Shown in pieces: positions 56,175 to 64,000 of a stretch of DNA of 64,000 bases. Source of the DNA: Henckelia pumila (lineage: Eukaryota; Streptophyta; Magnoliopsida; Lamiales; Gesneriaceae); the NCBI RefSeq assembly GCF_033568475.1, contig NC_133123.1:59775522-59839521 (forward strand), read 5' to 3'. Position 1 is the stretch's first letter. Each line of letters starts with the position of its first letter. Position numbers and translations under genes: made by a program. Below the pieces are notes generated by a model. The model had not been told where the DNA came from. It worked only from the letters and a program-made list of their open reading frames with translations, and searched no databases.

Positions 56175-58777
56175 GTCATATTTCCTCAAGGAGGATGAAC
56201 AAGCTAGTGGGAGAGGGCATGTTTGATATGTCTGATATTAACTCTCTACCTACTTGTGAATCCTGCCTAAAAGGAAAAATGACTAAATCTCCTTTTAAGG
56301 GGAAACCTGAGCGTAGTCAAAATCTGTTGGATTTGATCCATACAGATGTTTGTGGACCATTTAGAGTTGGGACTCAATATGGCCACACCTACTTCATTAC
56401 CTTTACTGACGATTATTCAAGGTATGGGTATTTATATTTAATGAAATATAAGTCTGAAGCATTTGAAAAGTTCAAAGAATTCAAGGCTGAAGTAGAAAAC
56501 AAGCTAGGTAAAAGTATTAAAGCACTTCGATCGGATCGAGGTGGAGAATACTTAAGTACCGAGTTTTTGGACTATCTGAAAGAGAATGGGATTCTCTCTC
56601 AGTGGACTCCTCCTATGACACCACAGCTTAATGGTGTATCGGAGCGTCGTAATCGAACTTTGTTGGACATGGTTCGATCTATGATGAGCTTCACTGAGCT
56701 TCCACCTTCGTTTTGGGGCTATGCGCTTGAAACGGCGGTATTGTTGTTGAACAACGTCCACACTAAAGCAGTGGACAAAACACCATACGAGTTATGGAAT
56801 GGCAAAGCTCCTAAGTATTCATACTTGAGGATTTGGGGATGTCCTGCTTACGTGAAGCGGACAGTGGGAGATAAGTTGGATAGTCGATCCAGCTTATGTT
56901 ATTTTGTAGGGTATCCGAAGAATTCAATCGGATATTATTTCTATTATCCTGCTGAAACAAAGGTGTTTGTTTCTAGGAATGCCACCTTCTTGGAGAAGGA
57001 ATTCTTATTGGATAAGAAAGGCGAGATGATGGAACTCGAAGAAGTTCGAGAAGAACCCGAAATACAAAATAACGATCCTACACCTCAGGAACCATTGCTG
57101 GACACGACTGCACCTAGAAGATCCGAAAGAACTTCTAGACCTCCAGTTCGATATGGTCTTCTTCTTGAAGGGGATCAAGATGAACCCGACATTGGATGTG
57201 ATCCAAGAAACTTCAAGGAAGCAATTTCTGATGCGGATTCGAATTTATGGCTTGAAGCTATGCAGTCAGAATTGGATTCGATGCATACAAACCAAGTTTG
57301 GTCTTTGGTAGATCCTCCCGATGGAATTGTTCCAATAGGGTGTAAATGGATCTACAAAAGAAAGCTTGGGCCTGATGGTAAGGTATTGACCTACAAGGCG
57401 CGATTGGTGGCGAAAGGTTATACTCAAAGGCAAGGAGTTGACTATGATGAAACCTTTTCACCAGTTGCTATGTTCAAGTCCATAAGAATCCTTATTGCCA
57501 TAGCTGCATGGTATGACTATGAGATATGGCAAATGGATGTGAAGACTGCTTTTCTTAATGGAGACATTAAGGAAGAAATCTATATGAAGCAGCCAGAGGG
57601 GTTCACATCCATGGGAAGCGAGCATAAGGTATGCAAGCTTCAGAGATCAATTTATGGTCTAAAACAAGCATCAAGAAGTTGGAACCAGAAATTTGATGAA
57701 ACAATAAAAGATTTTGGTTTCATCAAGAACCCGGAGGAACCGTGCGTGTACAAGAAAGTAGTTAAGGATGCTGTGACATTCTTAGTACTTTATGTTGATG
57801 ACATCCTACTCATTGGGAATGATGTAGGGATGTTGCAGTCAACAAAGATATGGTTATCAGGTAGATTTTCGATGAAGGATTTGGGAGAGGCATCCTACAT
57901 TCTTGGGATACAGATCTATAGAGATAGGTCTAAGAGAATGATAGGACTCACTCAATCAACCTACATCGATACCATATTGAAACGGTTTTCAATGGATGGG
58001 TCCAAAAGAGGACATCTACCCATGTGTCATGGAGTTTCTCTATCCAAGTCTATGTGTCCCAAGACTGATGAAGAGATAGAGAATATGACACATGTACCAT
58101 ATGCGTCAGCTATAGGTAGTATCATGTATGGGATGATATCTACCAGACCGGATGTAGCATTTGCTCTGAGTGTCACGAGCAGATATCAGTCTAATCCTGG
58201 TCAAATGCATTGGAAAGCCGTGAAGGACATTCTTAAGTACTTGCGAAGGACTAAGAATATGTTCATGGTTTATGGAGGACGAGAACTCAAATTGGAAGGC
58301 TATACCGACTCTAGCTTCCAAAGTGATGTGGATGACTCGAAGTCAACCTCTGGATTTGTGTTCATGCTCAATGGCGGTGCTGTCTCTTGGAAGAGTTCCA
58401 AGCAGGACACCACAGCGGATTCCACCACTGAGGCTGAATACATTGCAGCATCAGCTGCTGCTAAAGAGGCCGTTTGGATGAGGAAGTTCGTCCAAGAGTT
58501 GGGCGTCATTCCTGAATTTGTTGGTCCAGTCCCGGTGTACTGTGACAACACGGGTGCCGTTGCTCAAGCAAAGGAACCAAGGTCTCATCAAAGATCCAAA
58601 CACGTACTGAGGAAATACCACATAATCCGGGAGATTGTGGAAAGAGGAGACATCATTGTCGAACGAGTGGCCTCTGCAGACAATATCGCTGATCCGCTTA
58701 CTAAGCCTTTGCCAGGACCATTGTTTGACAAACATCGCGAAGCAATGGGTCTACGTAGTATGACTAGTTGGCTATAG
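56117..58777 (+). CDS. Copia-3 integrase-RT-RNase H frame (860 aa from first Met at 56195)
   Basis: Open from 56117; the first Met is at 56195. It lies in the -1 frame relative to gag and overlaps it by 58 nt. From that Met: GAG-pre-integrase cysteines (CESCLKGK); integrase D51 (HTDVCGPF), D114 (RSDRGGEY) and E150 (NGVSERRNR), exact DD35E spacing; RT with AFLNGDIKEEIYM and the catalytic LYVDDILLIG; RNase H with YTDSSF, TTEAEY and YCDNTGA; end GLRSMTSWL. All key residues are present without a stop. It lacks its own gag and probably a good start. Expression would need frameshifting or internal initiation, or the frame is simply orphaned by the upstream deletion. Confidence 0.9.
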   Translation, partial: TNKRKIDSQNPANLWHARLGHISSRRMNKLVGEGMFDMSDINSLPTCESCLKGKMTKSPFKGKPERSQNLLDLIHTDVCGPFRVGTQYGHTYFITFTDDYSRYGYLYLMKYKSEAFEKFKEFKAEVENKLGKSIKALRSDRGGEYLSTEFLDYLKENGILSQWTPPMTPQLNGVSERRNRTLLDMVRSMMSFTELPPSFWGYALETAVLLLNNVHTKAVDKTPYELWNGKAPKYSYLRIWGCPAYVKRTVGDKLDSRSSLCYFVGYPKNSIGYYFYYPAETKVFVSRNATFLEKEFLLDKKGEMMELEEVREEPEIQNNDPTPQEPLLDTTAPRRSERTSRPPVRYGLLLEGDQDEPDIGCDPRNFKEAISDADSNLWLEAMQSELDSMHTNQVWSLVDPPDGIVPIGCKWIYKRKLGPDGKVLTYKARLVAKGYTQRQGVDYDETFSPVAMFKSIRILIAIAAWYDYEIWQMDVKTAFLNGDIKEEIYMKQPEGFTSMGSEHKVCKLQRSIYGLKQASRSWNQKFDETIKDFGFIKNPEEPCVYKKVVKDAVTFLVLYVDDILLIGNDVGMLQSTKIWLSGRFSMKDLGEASYILGIQIYRDRSKRMIGLTQSTYIDTILKRFSMDGSKRGHLPMCHGVSLSKSMCPKTDEEIENMTHVPYASAIGSIMYGMISTRPDVAFALSVTSRYQSNPGQMHWKAVKDILKYLRRTKNMFMVYGGRELKLEGYTDSSFQSDVDDSKSTSGFVFMLNGGAVSWKSSKQDTTADSTTEAEYIAASAAAKEAVWMRKFVQELGVIPEFVGPVPVYCDNTGAVAQAKEPRSHQRSKHVLRKYHIIREIVERGDIIVERVASADNIADPLTKPLPGPLFDKHREAMGLRSMTSWL

Positions 58778-58791
58778 GGCAAGTGGGAGAT
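58778..58791 (+). promoter_or_regulatory. Polypurine tract of Copia-3
   Basis: GGCAAGTGGGAGAT fills the 14 bases between the TAG stop (58775-58777) and the 3' LTR. Confidence 0.92.
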
Positions 58792-59607
58792 TGTAAGAGT
58801 GGGTGCCCAGTGAGCCAACTGTGTGGCTATGGGCTTTGATGACTCTTTGTATAAACAATCTTTTGTTTAATATTATTTACACTTTTATGGCAATGACTTT
58901 ATATTACTTCATATTGTTATATTGTGATATACTATTGTTGTTTTGATAAAGACCTTGAATATACTATAGTGTATGTAAGATGTGGTAGAACATGGAGATG
59001 TCTATCATGAAATACATCTTATAGTCACTGTATATTCTAAAAACCGTTCCTAGTCGATTGAGCCGTCCGATAATAAGGATAAGGATCGCTCGAGTTTGAG
59101 ACTAGCATTTGCGATGCGGAGTACCACGTTTCATTGGTAGGGAACATGGAGATGTTCGAAGCATGCAAATGGATATTCATAGGATGAATAATCGAACTAC
59201 CCTATCCGGACTTTCCAAGTGGTTATCACTTATCGAGTGGATTAAGTCCGCGGTTTTGGTTGTACACCATTAGTCCTTACGACTTGAAACATCATGGAGA
59301 CTCTATATGCTAGTGCTGTGCTTTGACTCGTTTACCGACTCTATGGGGGTCATCAGGTGTCGAGATTGGGTACAGTTACGACACATATAGGAGTCAATGC
59401 ATTGTTGTCAAGGATTCACCACATACTTGCGAGTGTGGATATCCTATGCGATCTGAGGAGATATTAGTGTGATAAATCTCTGGCCAGAGTAATTGATGTG
59501 ATTTAAGAAATGGTTTCTTAGTAGCACATGCGATGTCACTAATTTGATCTTCAAGATGTATTGCATAGTTATCGAATCTTGAGCGACTCTCGATATACCA
59601 ATGGTTG
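58792..59607 (+). repeat. Copia-3 3' LTR, first 816 bp
   Basis: Matches 51201-52016 with no difference that I can see, then stops at ...ATGGTTG where Copia-4 begins. The remaining about 1 kb should resume beyond the far end of Copia-4. Confidence 0.95.
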
Positions 59608-61474
59608 TGTTGGAAAACTGGCGAGTTCCCAGACCAATTACGATTGATACCCGGTGCAGCGGAAGTTTAAAATTTTTTCATGGAACGTTTCCATGGTATG
59701 GGTATCAACCGTTCATCGATTGAATTACGTGTGTGTAAAATTTAAATAACAATTAAATAAATTTTACCTCAAATCTCGCAACGAGATTAATGGACACCAA
59801 CAGAACAATTCTGCTCTTGTTGTCTCTCCCTGGAACCGATGAACGCCTTCAATCAGGTCCACGAACAGAGGTTTAATCCCTCTGATAGATTGCACTAGAA
59901 AATCTATCAGAAGTTTTCTGCGAAGAGAATACACGAATTTGATTCGTTATTCCTTACTGCGATTCAAAATCACAGACCGGAAAATCTCGGGCAGAGGTAG
60001 GGAGGGTTCGGCCGAATTGTGAGAGAATAGGGGCTAGGGTTTTTCGAATTTTGTCTCTCAAAATAATGACCTGTTGTGTGTAATTTCTGTACTGAAATAA
60101 CTTATTTATAATGCAGGCCACTAACACCTTAGGGCCCATTAGTCATAAGCTGGGGCCCGACAAGCAAAGCCCGCTCGTTCAGAAATTAATATAAAATTCA
60201 TCGTGACTCCGATTGATGAAACGATTTCACCAATGTGCACAGAAACCATTTCTGCACGTTTTAAAGTCAAAATAAATTTTCCTGAATCCGAATTCAGTGG
60301 TTTCCAAAAATGTCCATCCCTATGTCATTTTAGGAAATCCTACTCCCTTACTCTTATTTTAAGAAGTCCAACTCCTTAGTTCATTAAATTTAACTCTTTA
60401 AATTTAACTATCTCAACGGGGATTAAAACTCCATTACACTGTGTGACCCTCAATGGTTCAGGGATACAGCTAGCCGTGGGCTCACAACTCCTTGTGACTC
60501 GGAACAACACTTTCCGACTTGCCCAACGAATCATGGTAAAGCGCCTAGCAACATCGCCCCATGATTCCCTAGGTATCACTGATAGTGCCTACAAGAACCA
60601 GTAGATTTTGGTTAACGTACAGTACGGTCCCTTCATCCATATATCCCGATCGAATCAACAACCATTGGTATATCGAGAGTCGCTCAAGATTCGATAACTA
60701 TGCAATGCATCTTGAAGATCAAATTAGTGACATCGCATGTGCTACTAAGAAACCATTTCTTAAATCACATCAAGTACTCTGGCCAGAGATTTGTCACACT
60801 AATATCTCCTCAGATCGCATAGGATATCCACACTCGCAAGTATGTGGTGAATCCTTGACAACAATGCATTGACTCCTATATGTGTCGTAACTGTACCCAA
60901 TCTCGACACCTGATGACCCCCTCAGAGTCGGTAAACGAGTCAAAGCACAGTACTAGCATATAGAGTCTCCATGATGTTTCAAGTCGTAAGGACTAATGGT
61001 GTACAACCAAAACCGCGGACTTTTTCCACTCGATAAGTGATAACCACTTGGAAAGTCCGGATAGGGTAGTTCGATTATTCATCCTATGAAACATCCATTT
61101 GCATGCTTCGAACATCTCCATGTTCCCTACCAATGAAACGTGGTACTCCGCATCGCAAATGCTAGTCTCAAACTCGAGCGATCCTTATCCTTATTTTCGG
61201 ACGGCTCAATCGACTAGGAACGGTTTTAGAATATACAGTGACTATAAGATGTATTTCATGATAGACATCTCCATGTTCTACCACATCTTACATACACTAT
61301 AGTATATTCAAGGTCTTTATCAAAACAACAATAGTATATCACAATATAACAATATGAAGTAATATAAAGTCATTGCCATAAAAGTGTAAATAATATTAAA
61401 CAAAAGATTGTTTATACAAAGAGTCAACAAAGCCCATAGCCACACAGTTGGCTCACTGGGCACCCACTCTTACA
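59608..61474 (-). repeat. Copia-4 3' LTR (1867 bp)
   Basis: Plus-strand ends TGTTGGAAAACTGG and CACTCTTACA. The TATA box is at 60102-60110 (minus strand TATAAATAA). It is inverted relative to the Copia-3 LTRs and very similar to them except for the outer about 25 bp at the U5 end. Confidence 0.94.
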
Positions 61475-61488
61475 ATCTCCCACTTGCC
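61475..61488 (-). promoter_or_regulatory. Polypurine tract of Copia-4
   Basis: The minus strand reads GGCAAGTGGGAGAT between the polyprotein stop and the LTR; identical to Copia-2 and Copia-3. Confidence 0.92.
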
Positions 61489-64000
61489 CTATAGCCAACT
61501 AGTCATACTACGTAGACCCATTGCTTCGCGATGTTTGTCAAACAATGGTCCTGGCAAAGGCTTAGTAAGTGGATCAGCGATATTGTCTGCAGAGGCCACT
61601 CGTTCGACACTGATGTCTCCTCTTTCCACAATCTCCCGGATTATGTGGTATTTCCTCAGTACGTGTTTGGATCTTTGATGAGACCTTGGTTCCTTTGCTT
61701 GAGCAACGGCACCCGTGTTGTCGCAGTACACCGGGACTGGACCAACAAATTCAGGAATGACGCCCAACTCTTGGACGAAATTCCTCATCCAAACGGCCTC
61801 TTTAGCAGCAGCTGATGCTGCAATGTATTCAGCCTCAGTGGTGGAATCCGCTGTGGTGTCCTGCTTGGAACTCTTCCAAGAGACAGCACCACCATTGAGC
61901 ATGAACACAAATCCAGAGGTTGACTTCGAGTCATCCACATCACTTTGGAAGCTAGAGTCGGTATAGCCTTCCAGTTTGAGTTCTCGTCCTCCATAAACCA
62001 TGAACATATTCTTAGTCCTTCGCAAGTACTTAAGAATGTCCTTCACGGCTTTCCAATGCATCTGACCAGGATTAGACTGATATCTGCTCGTGACACTCAG
62101 AGCAAATGCTACATCCGGTCTGGTAGATATCATCCCATACATGATACTACCTATAGCTGACGCATATGGTACATGTGTCATATTCTCTATCTCTGCATCA
62201 GTCTTGGGACACATAGACTTGGATAGAGAAACTCCATGACACATGGGTAGATGTCCTCTCTTGGACCCATCCATTGAAAACCGTTTCAATATGGTATCGA
62301 TGTAGGTTGATTGAGTGAGTCCTATCATTCTCTTAGATCTATCCCTATAGATCTGTATCCCAAGAATGTAGGATGCCTCACCCAAATCCTTCATCGAAAA
62401 TCTACCTGATAACCATATCTTTGTTGACTGCAACATCCCTACATCATTTCCAATGAGTAGGATGTCATCAACATAAAGTACTAAGAATGTCACCGCATCC
62501 TTAACTACTTTCTTGTACACGCAAGGTTCCTCCGGGTTCTTGATGAAACCAAAATCTTTTATTGTTTCATCAAATTTCTGGTTCCAACTTCTTGATGCTT
62601 GTTTTAGACCATAAATTGATCTCTGAAGCTTGCATACCTTATGCTCGCTTCCCATGGATGTGTACCCCTCAGGCTGCTTCATATAGATTTCTTCCTTAAT
62701 GTCTCCATTAAGAAAAGCAGTCTTCACATCCATTTGCCATATCTCATAGTCATACCATGCAGCTATGGCAATAAGGATTCTTATGGACTTGAACATTGCA
62801 ACTGGTGAAAAGGTTTCGTCATAGTCAACTCCTTGCCTTTGAGTATAACCTTTCGCCACCAATCGCGCCTTGTAGGTCAATACCTTACCATCAGGCCCAA
62901 GCTTTCTTTTGTAGATCCATTTACACCCTATTGGAACAATTCCATCGGGAGGATCCACTAAAGACCAGACTTGGTTAGTATGCATCGAATCCAATTCTGA
63001 CTGCATAGCTTCAAGCCATAAATTCGAATCCGCATCAGAAATTGCTTCCTTGAAGCTTCTTGGATCACATCCAATGTCGGGTTCATCTTGACCCTCTTCA
63101 AGAAGAAGACCATATCGAACTGGAGGTCTAGAAGTCCTTTCGGATCTTCTAGGTGCAGGCGTGTCCAGCAATGGTTCCTGAGGTGTGGGATCGTTATTTT
63201 GTATTTCGGGTTCTTCTCGAACTTCTTCGAGTTCCATCATCTCGCCTTTCTTATCCAATAAGAACTCCTTCTCCAAGAAGGTGGCATTCCGTGAAACAAA
63301 CACCTTTGTTTCAGCAGGATAATAGAAATAATATCCGATTGAATTCTTCGGATACCCCACAAAATAACACAAGCTGGATCGACTATCCAACTTATCTCCC
63401 ACTGTCCGCTTCACGTAAGCAGGACATCCCCAAATCCTCAAGTACGAATACTTAGGAGCTTTGCCATTCCATAACTCGTATGGTGTTTTGTCCACTGCTT
63501 TAGTGTGGACGTTATTCAACAACAATACCGCCGTTTCAAGCGCATAGCCCCAAAACGAAGGTGGAAGCTCAGTGAAGCTCATCATGGATCGAACCATGTC
63601 CAACAAAGTTCGATTACGACGCTCCGATACACCATTTAGCTGTGGTGTCATAGGAGGAGTCCACTGAGAGAGAATCCCATTCTCTTTTAGATAGTCCAAA
63701 AACTCGGTACTCAAGTATTCTCCACCTCGATCCGATCGAAGTGCTTTAATACTTTTACCTAGCTTGTTTTCTACTTCAGCCTTGAATTCTTTGAACTTTT
63801 CAAATGCTTCAGACTTATATTTCATTAAATATAAATACCCATACCTAGAATAATCATCAGTAAAGGTAATGAAGTAGGTGTGGCCATGTTGAGTCCCTAC
63901 TCTAAATGGACCACAAACATCTGTATGGATCAAATCCAACAGATTTTGACTACGTTCAGGCTTCCCCTTAAAAGGAGATTTAGTCATTTTCCCTTTTAGG
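61489..64000 (-). CDS. Copia-4 polyprotein, C-terminal 837 codons (partial)
   Basis: Open minus-strand frame from the window edge to the stop at 61489. It begins in the GAG-pre-integrase region (LKGKMTKSPF), then integrase (HTDVCGPF, RSDRGGEY, NGVSERRNR; DD35E spacing), RT (LYVDDILLIG) and RNase H (YTDSSF, TTEAEY, YCDNTGA), ending GLRSMTSWL. It differs from the matching part of Copia-3 at only about ten residues, for example HGHTYF for YGHTYF and DAEIENM for DEEIENM. No stop, frameshift or lost catalytic residue is seen. Gag and protease lie outside, so completeness is untested. Confidence 0.93.
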   Translation of the reverse strand, partial: LKGKMTKSPFKGKPERSQNLLDLIHTDVCGPFRVGTQHGHTYFITFTDDYSRYGYLYLMKYKSEAFEKFKEFKAEVENKLGKSIKALRSDRGGEYLSTEFLDYLKENGILSQWTPPMTPQLNGVSERRNRTLLDMVRSMMSFTELPPSFWGYALETAVLLLNNVHTKAVDKTPYELWNGKAPKYSYLRIWGCPAYVKRTVGDKLDSRSSLCYFVGYPKNSIGYYFYYPAETKVFVSRNATFLEKEFLLDKKGEMMELEEVREEPEIQNNDPTPQEPLLDTPAPRRSERTSRPPVRYGLLLEEGQDEPDIGCDPRSFKEAISDADSNLWLEAMQSELDSMHTNQVWSLVDPPDGIVPIGCKWIYKRKLGPDGKVLTYKARLVAKGYTQRQGVDYDETFSPVAMFKSIRILIAIAAWYDYEIWQMDVKTAFLNGDIKEEIYMKQPEGYTSMGSEHKVCKLQRSIYGLKQASRSWNQKFDETIKDFGFIKNPEEPCVYKKVVKDAVTFLVLYVDDILLIGNDVGMLQSTKIWLSGRFSMKDLGEASYILGIQIYRDRSKRMIGLTQSTYIDTILKRFSMDGSKRGHLPMCHGVSLSKSMCPKTDAEIENMTHVPYASAIGSIMYGMISTRPDVAFALSVTSRYQSNPGQMHWKAVKDILKYLRRTKNMFMVYGGRELKLEGYTDSSFQSDVDDSKSTSGFVFMLNGGAVSWKSSKQDTTADSTTEAEYIAASAAAKEAVWMRNFVQELGVIPEFVGPVPVYCDNTGAVAQAKEPRSHQRSKHVLRKYHIIREIVERGDISVERVASADNIADPLTKPLPGPLFDKHREAMGLRSMTSWL

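Larger units (their letters stand above)
51201..59607 (+). mobile_element. Copia-3: young Ty1/copia element, 3' LTR cut by Copia-4
   Basis: 5' LTR 51201-53064, tRNA-iMet site, 1.8-kb leader, gag-pro and pol frames, purine tract, and 816 bp of 3' LTR (58792-59607) before Copia-4 interrupts it. It inserted into the pol end of Gypsy-C; the left target copy would be ctgaa (51196-51200) and the right one is outside. The 816 bp shared by the LTRs look identical and have identical length, so the insertion is recent. Confidence 0.95.
59608..64000 (-). mobile_element. Copia-4: young Ty1/copia element, continues past the window
   Basis: 3' LTR 59608-61474, purine tract, then the polyprotein running off the right edge. 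It is inserted in the Copia-3 3' LTR; the left target copy would be ggttg (59603-59607). The protein is nearly identical to Copia-3 and shows no stop in the 837 codons visible. It is the youngest insertion in the window and a candidate for an intact element. Confidence 0.94.

Overview
The window looks like heterochromatic DNA of a flowering plant (probably a dicot; the species cannot be named from this). It is AT-rich and packed with LTR retrotransposons of the Ty1/copia and Ty3/gypsy superfamilies. Several have a primer-binding site matching plant initiator tRNA-Met (TGGTATCAGAGC), and there are remnants of a hAT transposon, a Tourist-like MITE and a SINE-like element. I found no convincing host protein gene, rRNA, tRNA or CRISPR array.

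Layout. 1-3614: 3' half of a decayed plus-strand copia element (Copia-1) with its 3' LTR. 3615-11271: old fragments, namely a gypsy-like LTR remnant with 'TCCGAA' repeats (about 4.88-6.30 kb), a copia gag scrap (7.23 kb), a Tourist-like MITE (7676-8016), a hAT remnant (8656-9616), a SINE-like piece (about 9.74-9.85 kb) and a SIRE-like copia LTR (9861-11008). 11272-49834: a large non-coding minus-strand LTR element ('LARD-like') present as LTR, internal, LTR, partial internal. Its first internal region is split at 14973/41917 by gypsy element Gypsy-B (minus strand; 5-bp duplication ctaac on both sides). Gypsy-B's left LTR is split by Gypsy-A (plus strand, 15491-25049; duplication gtcag) and its right LTR by Copia-2 (minus strand, 31622-40949; duplication catgt). 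49835-51200: LTR and pol end of a third gypsy element (Gypsy-C, minus strand), cut at 51200 by Copia-3 (plus strand, from 51201). Copia-3's 3' LTR is cut at 59607 by Copia-4 (minus strand, 59608 to beyond the window end).

Relative ages follow from the nesting. The LARD-like element is older than Gypsy-B, which is older than Gypsy-A and Copia-2. Gypsy-C is older than Copia-3, which is older than Copia-4. Copia-2, -3 and -4 are one family (LTRs of about 1.87 kb, the same protein order GAG-PR-INT-RT-RNaseH). The overlapping 816 bp of the two Copia-3 LTRs look identical, and the visible Copia-4 polyprotein is uninterrupted, so this family has been active recently. Older copies are broken mostly by C-to-T / G-to-A stop codons, as expected from deamination of methylated cytosines.

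The least ordinary structures are in the long 5' leaders of this copia family: a very GC-rich chain of short perfect hairpins just after the primer-binding site, and a 17-bp motif repeated four times at 83-94 bp spacing just upstream of gag. Copia-3 and Copia-4 also lie head-on and form a near-identical inverted repeat of at least about 3.3 kb.
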